NCBI GenBank assembly: GCA_004212075.1
Contig: RXIF01000010.1
Span: forward strand, 62,001 to 126,000
DNA length: 64,000 nt
Reading direction: 5' to 3'
Source: Candidatus Methanoliparum thermophilum
GTDB taxonomy: Archaea > Halobacteriota > Methanoliparia > Methanoliparales > Methanoliparaceae
Position numbers and translations under genes: made by a program. Positions 26,638 to 35,779 of this stretch are shown one piece after another. The first letter of the stretch is position 1; the number at the start of each line of letters is the position of its first letter. The notes beneath the pieces were generated by a model. It was not told the origin of the DNA. It was given only the letters and a program-made list of their open reading frames with translations, and ran no database searches.

Positions 26638-27009
26638 TTACTCTCTTGCCATGCTGAATATAGCCTTCAATGCGACTACCAAAGCAGCTGGAGCGACAAA
26701 TACTGCTATGTAGTTGATGATAGATTCTATATAGCCACCTACATACGGAATAAGAAGCAACAATCCACCAAGTGTGTTGAGGATAACGAGAGCTACTGAT
26801 GCTATCAAAAAATCGGCTACTTCTTCTTGTGCTATATTTAATAGACCGACGATCAGGCCTAATATTACTAATGTTAAGATAACCCAGCCATATGTATCCA
26901 TTGTAATTATCTCTGCACCTGTAAGCAAACCCATTATTATGGCTATCACGAAAGCTACCAAGAACGCTATTCTTCCTATAAAATTCAATGTTTTTCTCGT
27001 TTCCACCAT
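26638..27009 (-). CDS. Small membrane protein, archaeal, unknown function
   Basis: A 123-residue protein with four predicted transmembrane helices: FIGRIAFLVAFVIAIIMGLL, YGWVILTLVILGLIVGLLN, DFLIASVALVILNTLGGLLL, and a C-terminal YIAVFVAPAALVVALKAIF. A short acidic loop (IAQEEVAD) separates helices 2 and 3. I recognise no family signature with a known function. A ribosome site (AAGGGGG, complement of 27020-27026) precedes the ATG, and the gene is monocistronic. Confidence 0.78.
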   Translation of the reverse strand: MVETRKTLNFIGRIAFLVAFVIAIIMGLLTGAEIITMDTYGWVILTLVILGLIVGLLNIAQEEVADFLIASVALVILNTLGGLLLLIPYVGGYIESIINYIAVFVAPAALVVALKAIFSMARE

Positions 27010-27191
27010 TTATATAACCCCCTTTTACGTGTCAGTATTATTAAATAATACCTAATTATAAAATATATATTAGTCTTATTTATAATTATCGTTTTTGATA
27101 ATATAAATAAGTACAAAAACTATTTAAGTTATAATTAATATCAGGATTCGTTAAATCTTATAAAAGTTTGAAATCTTTAAGGGGGAATATT

Positions 27192-28247
27192 TTGAATGCA
27201 ATTTTGGCAATGGAGGATGGTACGATCTATAATGGTAAGGGGATTGGTAATAGAAAATTAGTAACAGGTGAGATTGTTTTTACAACTGCTATGACTGGAT
27301 ATGAAGAATCTTTGACAGATCCTTCGTTTAAAGGACAGATCTTACTTTTTACATATCCTTTGATAGGAAATTACGGAGTTAATAAAGATAGATTTCAATC
27401 TGATCGTATCCAAGCTGAAGGAGTGGTGGTTAGAGAGTTTTGTGATACCCCTTCAAATATAAAAGAGTTGATAAGAGAAGAAGGTAAGTTAGGAATATCA
27501 GATATTGATACGCGAGACATTACCATAAAAATTAGAGATCAAGGGGTTATGAGAGCTTGCCTTGCGATTGGTGATTATAATGATGAGGAAGTATTGGATG
27601 CCGCAAAATCTGCGCCTTATATAAGTGATCTTGACCTGATTGAGCAGGTTTCTTGTAAAGATAAATATAGGGTGCGAGGAGATGGGAAGAAGATAGCCGT
27701 ATTGGACCTTGGTATTAAGAGGAGTATAATAAAATATCTTGCAGATAATGGATTCGATCTTTATATTTATCCACATAACACGACCGTAAAAGAGATTGAT
27801 GAATGTGAACCGGATGCTATCTTCTTTTCCAATGGTCCTGGTGATCCAAAAAAAGCAAAAAATGCAATAAATATTGTCAAACATTTTTTAGGAATTAAAC
27901 CTTTGATAGGTATCTGTTTAGGCCATCAAATCGTATGTTTAGGAGCGGGTGGAGATACATATAAACTCAAGTTTGGGCATCGAGGAGGAAATCATCCCGT
28001 CAAAAATCTTAAGACAGGAAACGTATTTATTACATCACAAAACCATGGGTTCGCGGTAGATGAGAATTCTTTTGATAAAGATAGCAAGATAGAGATAACA
28101 GAGATCAATGTAAATGATAATACGGTAGAGGGATTACATAGCAATTATTTAAATATTTTAACCGTTCAATACCATCCAGAGGCTACTCCTGGCCCGCAGG
28201 ATAGCAAAAAAAAATTTTTATATGATTTAAAAAGAATAATAATGTGA
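27192..28247 (+). CDS. carA: Carbamoyl-phosphate synthase small (glutaminase) subunit
   Basis: The glutamine amidotransferase subunit that feeds ammonia to CarB for arginine and pyrimidine synthesis. The start is TTG at 27192: GGGGGA lies 6 bp upstream and the mature N-terminus NAILAMEDGTIYNGKGIG fits the family, giving 351 residues. The C-terminal class-I domain has FFSNGPGDP, nucleophile GICLGHQ and the His/Glu pair in QYHPEATPGP. It overlaps the carB reading frame and is co-transcribed with it. Confidence 0.95.
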   Translation: MNAILAMEDGTIYNGKGIGNRKLVTGEIVFTTAMTGYEESLTDPSFKGQILLFTYPLIGNYGVNKDRFQSDRIQAEGVVVREFCDTPSNIKELIREEGKLGISDIDTRDITIKIRDQGVMRACLAIGDYNDEEVLDAAKSAPYISDLDLIEQVSCKDKYRVRGDGKKIAVLDLGIKRSIIKYLADNGFDLYIYPHNTTVKEIDECEPDAIFFSNGPGDPKKAKNAINIVKHFLGIKPLIGICLGHQIVCLGAGGDTYKLKFGHRGGNHPVKNLKTGNVFITSQNHGFAVDENSFDKDSKIEITEINVNDNTVEGLHSNYLNILTVQYHPEATPGPQDSKKKFLYDLKRIIM

Positions 28248-28264
28248 GAGAATATGGAATAGAT

Positions 28265-31200
28265 ATGCCGAAACGAAGCGATATAAAGAAGGTATTATTA
28301 ATAGGATCTGGGCCTATACAGATAGGACAGGCAGCAGAATTTGATTATTCTGGATCGCAAGCATGTAAAGTATTAAAAGAGGAGGGGATAAGCGTTGTCT
28401 TGATTAATTCAAACCCTGCAACGATCATGACCGATCCTGATATGGGAGATAAGATATACATAGAACCTATAGATGCCGATATAATCTCAAAGATTATTGA
28501 AAAAGAGCGGCCTGATGGATTAATTGCAGGTTTTGGAGGTCAAACGGCTTTAAATGTTTCTGCAGAACTTAAAGAACGGGGAATAATTGATAAATATGGC
28601 ATAAAATTTTTAGGGACATCATTTGATTCTATTTTAAATACAGAAGACCGAAACAGGTTTAAAAATCTTATGATGCAGATAAAAGAGCCGATTCCGAAGA
28701 GTAAAGCGATAAATTCTATTGAGGAGGCGATAGCCGCATCTGAATCTCTTGGTTTTCCAATAATTATAAGACCTGCATATACTTTAGGTGGAACGGGAGG
28801 AGGCATTGCTAATAATTTAAAAGAGTTAAAAAGTATCGTGAGAGGCGGATTGAACAAATCTAGGATACATCAAGTACTTTTAGAAGAGAGCATCGGTGGT
28901 TGGAAGGAGATAGAGTATGAAGTGATACGGGATGCAAAAGATACATGTATCACCGTATGTAATATGGAGAATATAGACCCAATAGGGATACATACGGGTG
29001 AATCGATAGTAGTAGCACCGTCTCAAACGTTGACAGACATGGAATACCAGATGTTGAGAACCGCATCCTTAAAGATAATAAGAGCTTTAAAGGTTGAAGG
29101 AGGATGCAATATTCAATTTGCTCTTAAAAACGGAGAATATAGGGTAATTGAAGTAAATCCTCGTGTATCCAGATCTTCAGCCCTTGCATCAAAGGCAACA
29201 GGTTATCCTATCGCAAGAGTCGCTGCAAAAATCGCGATAGGCTTGAATCTTGACGAGATCCAGAATGATGTTACTAAAACGACATTTGCATCTTTCGAGC
29301 CTGCAATGGATTATATCGCTGTAAAAATACCAAGATGGCCATTTGATAAGTTTCCTCAGGCAGATAACAGATTAACAACACATATGAAGAGTACCGGTGA
29401 GACTATGGCGATAGGACGAACTTTTGAAAGTGCTTTAATGAAAGCGTTACGGTCTTTGGATATTTTTGAGAATATATTGACAGAATATAGTAAAGAAGAT
29501 GCAGAAAGACATATAAGTCTCCCGACAAACGAGCGCATCTTTGCAATATTCGATTCGCTGAGGAAAGGATACTTTAGCATAGATGAGATAGTCAATATGA
29601 CAAATATCGATCCATTCTTCGTGGAAAAGATTAAAAAAATTATAACAATGGAAGAAAATCTTAAAAAAGATCTTAAAACGAATTTTGCCAAGGCAAAAAG
29701 GATGGGGTTTGCCGATGAGACAATAGCAAGGATAACCGGTAAGAAGATAGATGAGATTTACAGATTAAGAGAAGAAGATATCAATATTACATATAAAATG
29801 GTTGATACCTGTTCGGCAGAATTTGAGGCAAAAACGCCTTATTATTATTCTACTTATGAGAAAAGTTGCGAGTTAGTTCCATCCGATAAAAAAAAGGTTT
29901 TGATAGTTGGATCGGGTCCTATAAGGATAGGGCAAGGTATAGAATTTGATTATTGTACCGTTCATGCAGTAATGGCATTAAAAGAAGAGAATATCGAGAC
30001 ACATATTATAAATAATAATCCAGAGACGGTCTCTACAGATTATGATACATCGGATAAATTATTTTTTGATCCGATAAGTGTAGAAGATGTCATAAACATC
30101 ATCGAGAAAGAGAGATACTATGGAGTAATGGTACAGTTTGGCGGACAGACATCTGTCAATCTTGTAATTCCGCTAAAAGAAGAGATTGAGAGAAGAAGAT
30201 TGGATACTAAGATATTAGGGACTTCTCCTGAAGATATAAACATTGCAGAGGATAGAGATCTCTTCAGTGCATTTTTGAAAAGGTTGAATATCAATCAGCC
30301 AAAGAACGGTATTGCAAAATCGTTTGAAAATGCAAAAAAAGTTGCAAAAGAGGTAGGATATCCTGTTCTTGTTAGGCCGTCTTACGTTCTTGGCGGAAGG
30401 GCTATGGAGATTGTGTACGACGAGGAAGATCTCGAGAAGTATATGAAAGAGGCAGTGAAGGTAACGCGAGAACATCCCGTACTGATAGATAAATTCTTGG
30501 AGAATGCGATAGAGATAGATGTTGATCTTGTCTCAGACGGATCAGATGTCTTGATTGGTGCCATAATGGAACATATAGAAGAGGCAGGAATTCATTCTGG
30601 AGATTCTGCATGCGTGATTCCATCACAATCTCTTACAAAAAGAGAGATAGAGGAGATAGAACGGATTTCTAGAGAGATTGCATTAAATTTAAAGATAATC
30701 GGTTTATTGAACATACAGATGGCAATAAAAGACGGCGAAATTTATGTTTTAGAGGCAAATCCGAGAGCTAGTAGAACCATACCATTTGTTAGCAAGGCAA
30801 CGGGTATTCCTCTGGCAAAAATTGCGGCAAAATGCATGATAGGTCGTAATCTGAGAGAGATGGGATATTTGGATAAAAAAGGAGATATAAAAAGGCATGT
30901 TGCAGTTAAAGAGGTAGTCTTACCTTTTGATATGCTAGACGAAATAGATCCTGTATTAAGCCCTGAGATGAAGAGTACAGGAGAGGTAATGGGAATAGAT
31001 TATAAACTTGGTCTAGCCTTTTTTAAAGCAGAGCTTGCTGCAAATAACGAATTACCAATAAACGGCACCATTTTTATATCTGTTTGTGATGAATTAAAAG
31101 AAAAAATAGTAGATTTAAGCAAGAGACTAAAAGATTATGGATTTTCTATAATAACAACAAGAGGAACTGGAGAATACCTATATGAACACGGAGTGGAGAC

Positions 31201-31462
31201 TATTAATGTTAAAAAAGTAAATGAGGGCAGCCCTAACATATTGGATATGATAGAAAGAAGAGATGTATCACTTATAATAAACATACTATCGTCTAAAAGA
31301 TCGAGAAAAGATGATTACTCTATTAGAAAGGCTGCGATAGGTTTAAAAATACCATATATAACGACAGTACAGGCAGCAAAAGCAGCAGTAGATGCTATCG
31401 AGATACTAAAATATGATAAGATGGCGATAAAATCTTTAAAAGAGTATATCTCTGATTTTTAA
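28265..31462 (+). CDS. carB: Carbamoyl-phosphate synthase large subunit
   Basis: A single-chain 1065-residue CarB, unlike the split form of some thermophilic archaea. Two homologous ATP-grasp halves are visible: KKVLLIGSGPIQIGQAAEFD near the start and KKVLIVGSGPIRIGQGIEFD in the middle, with PAYTLGGTGGG and PSYVLGGRAM as the paired ATP loops. An MGS-like allosteric domain follows (TTRGTGEYLYEHGVETINV). The chosen ATG at 28265 gives the canonical MPKRSDIKKV start. A GTG at 28244 overlapping the carA stop would add seven residues. Confidence 0.97.
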   Translation: MPKRSDIKKVLLIGSGPIQIGQAAEFDYSGSQACKVLKEEGISVVLINSNPATIMTDPDMGDKIYIEPIDADIISKIIEKERPDGLIAGFGGQTALNVSAELKERGIIDKYGIKFLGTSFDSILNTEDRNRFKNLMMQIKEPIPKSKAINSIEEAIAASESLGFPIIIRPAYTLGGTGGGIANNLKELKSIVRGGLNKSRIHQVLLEESIGGWKEIEYEVIRDAKDTCITVCNMENIDPIGIHTGESIVVAPSQTLTDMEYQMLRTASLKIIRALKVEGGCNIQFALKNGEYRVIEVNPRVSRSSALASKATGYPIARVAAKIAIGLNLDEIQNDVTKTTFASFEPAMDYIAVKIPRWPFDKFPQADNRLTTHMKSTGETMAIGRTFESALMKALRSLDIFENILTEYSKEDAERHISLPTNERIFAIFDSLRKGYFSIDEIVNMTNIDPFFVEKIKKIITMEENLKKDLKTNFAKAKRMGFADETIARITGKKIDEIYRLREEDINITYKMVDTCSAEFEAKTPYYYSTYEKSCELVPSDKKKVLIVGSGPIRIGQGIEFDYCTVHAVMALKEENIETHIINNNPETVSTDYDTSDKLFFDPISVEDVINIIEKERYYGVMVQFGGQTSVNLVIPLKEEIERRRLDTKILGTSPEDINIAEDRDLFSAFLKRLNINQPKNGIAKSFENAKKVAKEVGYPVLVRPSYVLGGRAMEIVYDEEDLEKYMKEAVKVTREHPVLIDKFLENAIEIDVDLVSDGSDVLIGAIMEHIEEAGIHSGDSACVIPSQSLTKREIEEIERISREIALNLKIIGLLNIQMAIKDGEIYVLEANPRASRTIPFVSKATGIPLAKIAAKCMIGRNLREMGYLDKKGDIKRHVAVKEVVLPFDMLDEIDPVLSPEMKSTGEVMGIDYKLGLAFFKAELAANNELPINGTIFISVCDELKEKIVDLSKRLKDYGFSIITTRGTGEYLYEHGVETINVKKVNEGSPNILDMIERRDVSLIINILSSKRSRKDDYSIRKAAIGLKIPYITTVQAAKAAVDAIEILKYDKMAIKSLKEYISDF

Positions 31463-31464
31463 TC

Positions 31465-31486
31465 GAAAGGTATTTATTTTTATATA
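31465..31486 (+). promoter_or_regulatory. BRE/TATA promoter element upstream of the YchF-like GTPase gene
   Basis: CGAAAGG, a TFB-recognition-like (BRE) purine element, is followed by TATTTATTTTTATATA. With ATG at 31506 the spacing allows a short leader. It would drive the GTPase-coaBC-pantoate kinase-PPS group. Confidence 0.5.
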
Positions 31487-31505
31487 CTGATCTATATTTT
31501 GTTTT

Positions 31506-32681
31506 ATGATCAAGATAGGTATAGCAGGCAAACCGAATAGTGGGAAATCGACTTTCTTTAAATCGGCTACGCTTATCGATATAGCGATAGCAAATTATCC
31601 GTTCACGACTATAGATGCAAATCATGGTATCGCATTTGTAAGAAGTATATGCCCTTGCACCGAGCTGGATACAAGATGTGGACATTGTAAAGATGGAAAT
31701 AGGTTTACCCCTATAGAGATGATCGATGTTGCAGGGCTGGTACCGGATGCACATCAAGGAAAAGGATTGGGCAATGAATTTTTGGACAATCTTAGAGAGG
31801 TTGATGCCATTATTGATGTAATAGATGCGTCCGGATCTACGGATGAGTATGGAAATATCGTAGGAATTGGCAGATACGATCCATTAAAAGAGGTTGATTT
31901 CATAGAGAGAGAGCTTTCTATGTGGTTATATAATATCATACACAGGGATTGGAATAAAATTAGCAGAAAGATGAGGATGGATGGATTAAACGTTTTTTTT
32001 GATAAATTGGCCAGTCTCAAGATAAATAGACAAGATACGATCGATTTAATAAATAAGATGGATTTACCGGATGAGGTTTATCGATGGAGCGACGAGGAAC
32101 TCATGCGCTTCTCTAATCAGCTTATAAAAAAGAGTAAACCTATCTTGATAGTGGCAAACAAAGTTGATATAACACCCGAAGAAAATATTGAAAAATTAAA
32201 AAGACTTAAGGATAAAGGATATAATGTCGTATTAACAACGGCAGAGGGAGAATTGGCATTAAGGCTGGCAGAAAAGAATGGTATAATTAAATATATTCCA
32301 GGTGATAAAGATTTTGAGATATTAAATATAAAAAAATTGAATAAAAAACAATTGAACGCTTTAAATTTAATAAAAGATATAATGAGGAAATTTGGGGGTA
32401 CCGGGGTACAAGAGGCTATTAATACCGTGGTATTTAATCTGAATATGATAAAGGTATATCCGGTGGAAAACGAGAAAAAATGGACCGATAAAAATGGTAA
32501 TATTCTTCCAGACTCGTTTTTGTTAAAAAGAGGATCTACTCCGAGAGATCTGGCATATCAGGTACATAGTGAAATAGGAGAAAGCTTTCTTTTTGCAATA
32601 GATGCTAGAAAAAACGTGCGAGTGGGAGAAAATTATGAATTGAAAGAGAACGATATTATAAAGATCGTATCGACAAAATGA
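31506..32681 (+). CDS. YchF/OLA1-like P-loop NTPase with TGS domain
   Basis: A 391-residue Obg-family translation-associated NTPase. Motifs: G1 GKPNSGKST (7-15), G3 DVAGLVPDAHQGKGLGNEFL, G4-like VANKVDI, and a C-terminal TGS domain (LLKRGSTPRDLAYQVHSEIG, NYELKENDIIKIV). A Cys-rich insert, CPCTELDTRCGHCKDG, after switch I is typical of archaeal members. YchF proteins bind ATP or GTP and associate with ribosomes. Its stop overlaps the coaBC start by 4 bp. Confidence 0.93.
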   Translation: MIKIGIAGKPNSGKSTFFKSATLIDIAIANYPFTTIDANHGIAFVRSICPCTELDTRCGHCKDGNRFTPIEMIDVAGLVPDAHQGKGLGNEFLDNLREVDAIIDVIDASGSTDEYGNIVGIGRYDPLKEVDFIERELSMWLYNIIHRDWNKISRKMRMDGLNVFFDKLASLKINRQDTIDLINKMDLPDEVYRWSDEELMRFSNQLIKKSKPILIVANKVDITPEENIEKLKRLKDKGYNVVLTTAEGELALRLAEKNGIIKYIPGDKDFEILNIKKLNKKQLNALNLIKDIMRKFGGTGVQEAINTVVFNLNMIKVYPVENEKKWTDKNGNILPDSFLLKRGSTPRDLAYQVHSEIGESFLFAIDARKNVRVGENYELKENDIIKIVSTK

Positions 32682-33928
32682 ATGAGAACAACGACCGAGG
32701 TTTTCATCCTACCTTAAGGATAAAAGGGACAAAGAGCAGAGCATTGATAGGAAAGAAGATAGTAGTAGGTGTCACAGGTAGCGTTTCCGCGGTAAGAATA
32801 GTAGAGTTATGTAGAGAACTGATAAGGTACGGTGCAGATGTCTATGTTGCTATGACCGATGATGCAAAAAACATTATTCATCCTTATACACTTCATTATG
32901 CATCAGGTCACGAAGTAATTGAAAGACTGGTAGGTAGAATTGAACATATAGAGTTTTTAGGGATGGACGGAGAGGCTGATTTGTTATTAATAGCACCTGC
33001 AACATCTAATACGATAAACAAGATAGCAGGGGGTATAAGCGATACTACGATCACACTTTTTGCAAATACGGCGCTCGGGTCTAATATTCCTGTAGCAATA
33101 GTCCCTGCGATGCATGAATCTATGTATCGAAATCCTATTCTGCTCGAAAATATTGAAAAATTAAAAAAATTAGGTATAACTTTTATAGGACCAAGAATAG
33201 AGGAGGGGAAGGCAAAGATAGCAAAGAACGATGAGATCGTTCTTCATGTAGAACATATCCTATCAAAGAAGGTACTTAAAGGTAAAAGAGTTTTGATAAC
33301 GAGCGGGGCAACGGTAGAGCCGATAGATCCTATACGTATCATAACAAATCGTGCATCTGGTAAGACCGGAGAGGAATTGGCTAAAGAGTGTTTTAAAGAG
33401 GGGGCAAAGGTTACGGTAGTACATAAGGGAAATATCGATATTATCGGCATAGACGAGATATATGTGGAGAGTGCAGAAGAGATGTATGATGCAGTCATTA
33501 ATGAATTAAATCTTAAGAAATATGATATTTTCATAAGTGCGGCTGCCATATCTGATTATATTGTAAATAAATCAAATACAAAAATCTCTTCTAATAAAGA
33601 AGTTATATTACGGCTCAAACCGGCAAAAAAATTAATAAAAGATGTCAAAGAGAGATTTCCTGAACTTATAGTAGTGGGATTTAAAGCAGAGACGAATTTG
33701 GAGGTAAAAGAATTGATCGACAGAGCAATTGCCAAGAAAGATGAGACAAAGATGGAGTTGATAGTTGCCAATGATGTAGGAAGAGGAGGTATGGGCACAC
33801 CGGATAACGATGTGTACATCATAAAGAGCAGAGATGATATAAAACATGTCCAAGGTCCTAAAAAGATAATAGCAGAAAAAATAGTATCAAAATTATCCGA
33901 GATCTTGAAAGATGACCGAGTTTTCTGA
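32678..33928 (+). CDS. coaBC: Bifunctional phosphopantothenoylcysteine decarboxylase/synthetase
   Basis: A 416-residue fusion. Residues 20-195 are the flavin decarboxylase (CoaC): VGVTGSVSAVRIVELCREL, IAPATSNTINKIAGGISDT and PAMHESMY. Residues about 205-416 are the ligase (CoaB): LITSGATVEPIDPIRIITNR, SAAAISDYI and ANDVGRGGMGTPDND. The enzyme joins cysteine to 4'-phosphopantothenate and decarboxylates the product toward CoA. It lies upstream of pantoate kinase and a divergent phosphopantothenate synthetase, forming an archaeal CoA operon. Confidence 0.95.
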   Translation: MNENNDRGFHPTLRIKGTKSRALIGKKIVVGVTGSVSAVRIVELCRELIRYGADVYVAMTDDAKNIIHPYTLHYASGHEVIERLVGRIEHIEFLGMDGEADLLLIAPATSNTINKIAGGISDTTITLFANTALGSNIPVAIVPAMHESMYRNPILLENIEKLKKLGITFIGPRIEEGKAKIAKNDEIVLHVEHILSKKVLKGKRVLITSGATVEPIDPIRIITNRASGKTGEELAKECFKEGAKVTVVHKGNIDIIGIDEIYVESAEEMYDAVINELNLKKYDIFISAAAISDYIVNKSNTKISSNKEVILRLKPAKKLIKDVKERFPELIVVGFKAETNLEVKELIDRAIAKKDETKMELIVANDVGRGGMGTPDNDVYIIKSRDDIKHVQGPKKIIAEKIVSKLSEILKDDRVF

Positions 33929-34769
33929 ATCATACTCTCCGTCTCACATAACCGGATTTTTTTCGGCGGATAACAATTTAAACCCGAAAAAAAAAGGTGC
34001 AATGGGGGCAGGAATAATTTTGAAGGATGGATGTATCACAAAAGCAGAGAAGAACAATAGTGAAGAGATAAAAATATACATTAATAGTGTGGAAGACGAG
34101 GCAAAAACGTCCCGTTATGTAGCACTTAAAATTTTAAAAAACGAGGGAGTAACGATTAGTTCTAATTTTGATGTTCCCATTAAAGGTGGGTTTGGTGCCA
34201 GCGCTGCTGGTGCTATAAGTACTGCGCTCGCTTTAAATAAACTTTATTCAAAAAATTTAACTTTCAACAAATTATCAGAGATAGCACATATTGCAGAGGT
34301 AGAAAATAAGACAGGACTGGGAGATGTAGATGCAATTTCTGTTGGTGGTGGGCTTGTTATGCGTAAAAAGGGAGGATCGGTAAATTATGGATCTTTCGAT
34401 ATAATACCTGTTGAGGAGAAAAAGGTTGGTTATATCCTCATTAAAGAGATCTGCACAAAAGATATTCTTGAAGATGGAAAGATTATGGGTATGATTAACA
34501 AGGTGGGAAAAGAAAAGCTAAAGAGTCTTCTTAAAAGACCGACTTTAGAAAATTTTATGAAGTTATCTTGCGAGTTTTCATCTGAAATAGGGCTGGTAGA
34601 TGGAAAGATAAAAGATGCGATCGAGGACGTAATAACAAATGGTGGTCTTGCGAGTATGGCTATGATCGGCGGGACGGTATTTGCAATTAACAAGTACGAC
34701 TGTCTTAGAGACCATGGAGTATTGCACGAGACAGAGATAATGTTTGGAAGATCACATATCATCAGATAA
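33912..34769 (+). CDS. Pantoate kinase (archaeal CoA pathway, GHMP family)
   Basis: A 285-residue GHMP-fold kinase. The N-terminus SESYSPSHITGFFSAD and the glycine-rich ATP loop PIKGGFGASAAGAISTALAL match archaeal pantoate kinase, which phosphorylates pantoate before its condensation with beta-alanine, the reverse of the bacterial order. The start overlaps coaBC by 17 bp. The motif ENKTGLGDVDAISVGGGLVM contains the conserved GLGD of the family. Confidence 0.9.
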   Translation: MTEFSESYSPSHITGFFSADNNLNPKKKGAMGAGIILKDGCITKAEKNNSEEIKIYINSVEDEAKTSRYVALKILKNEGVTISSNFDVPIKGGFGASAAGAISTALALNKLYSKNLTFNKLSEIAHIAEVENKTGLGDVDAISVGGGLVMRKKGGSVNYGSFDIIPVEEKKVGYILIKEICTKDILEDGKIMGMINKVGKEKLKSLLKRPTLENFMKLSCEFSSEIGLVDGKIKDAIEDVITNGGLASMAMIGGTVFAINKYDCLRDHGVLHETEIMFGRSHIIR

Positions 34770-34812
34770 AAAAGATTAATATAGACGATTATCAAACAAT
34801 TTTAGGATAAAT

Positions 34813-35523
34813 ATGGCTAATATACCATTATCTCACCCTAGATACAGATCTATGATTGTTAGAGAAAAATTAGTAAAAGCATATGAAGATGATTTATTAA
34901 ATGATAATGATTTGATAGATTTTGGTAAAGAAGAGGCAGTGGATTATTTTTTAGGTGAAAAAACAACAAAGATAGCATATATATCCTATATTGTTGCTAT
35001 CATTGATATGATATTGGCTAGAAAGCCTGCTTTGATCTTGGATAATGTATCTTTTATATTGGCAGAAGATATCATCGTAAAGTCTGCTTCTACAAAGTCT
35101 TTTTGGGGCGATACGCTTTTATTAGGTTTTAATGAGAACAATTTTAATGAAAGATTATTCAAAAGAGTAGATCTTCCTTATTTCAAATATTCGAGTACAG
35201 AAGATATATTTGATCTGGGTATCGACCTATTATTTTGTCATAAAATGGACGGGTCGTTAAAGAATTTAAAAAATGTTAAAAAGATATATTTTGGTTTAAA
35301 TTTGTTCTCAAATGATTATTATTACTTTAATATTGTTATATTAGATAATATAACTAGATTTTTTACAAATATAGAAAGATTATATCTTAAATTGATTAAA
35401 AAGGATAAGAAGATATTAAATAAGATGAGGGTAAGATACAGCAATATAGATTTTTTTAAGGAGTATATCAGAGAGATGATTAATATTAGTATTAAAAAGA
35501 TGAACGATGATCAGAATATTTAA
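34813..35523 (+). CDS. Divergent 4-phosphopantoate--beta-alanine ligase (phosphopantothenate synthetase-like)
   Basis: A 236-residue protein at the position expected for archaeal phosphopantothenate synthetase, right after pantoate kinase. The N-terminal third keeps family hallmarks: IPLSHPRYRSMIVREKLVKA and GKEEAVDYFLGEKTT, then a hydrophobic helix. The family's NGN-like loop after the conserved helix reads ALILDNVSFILAED here, and the C-terminal half (LFCHKMDGSLKNLKNVKKIY, NIVILDNITRFFTNIERLY) is only loosely similar to the usual NPLSRT region. It probably descends from the ligase (operon context plus N-terminus), but full activity is uncertain. Composition is more Lys/Asn/Ile-rich than the neighbours. 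Confidence 0.7.
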   Translation: MANIPLSHPRYRSMIVREKLVKAYEDDLLNDNDLIDFGKEEAVDYFLGEKTTKIAYISYIVAIIDMILARKPALILDNVSFILAEDIIVKSASTKSFWGDTLLLGFNENNFNERLFKRVDLPYFKYSSTEDIFDLGIDLLFCHKMDGSLKNLKNVKKIYFGLNLFSNDYYYFNIVILDNITRFFTNIERLYLKLIKKDKKILNKMRVRYSNIDFFKEYIREMINISIKKMNDDQNI

Positions 35524-35779
35524 TAAATTCTGAATAAATCTATTAATGATCATAAACCGTTCTCTTTTACGTTAGCAAACTTTTTAAATAAATTCTTTAT
35601 ATGCAATATTTGACAGATCAAGATAGATAAATATAGTTGAACGACGAATTCTTGATGTATTAGACCTTTTGCGTAATTATAGCGCTTAAAAGTTGGTTTA
35701 TAACGGTAATCATGCGAATTAGGAAAATATCGTAGCTGTATGAGATGGAATATTTTAAAATTAATTTGAGGTTATAATA

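Noticed and set aside
35524-35779. Possible small RNA or gene in the gap before aRF1
   Set aside because: The gap is AT-rich with no stable hairpin, no tRNA-like fold and no convincing short frame.
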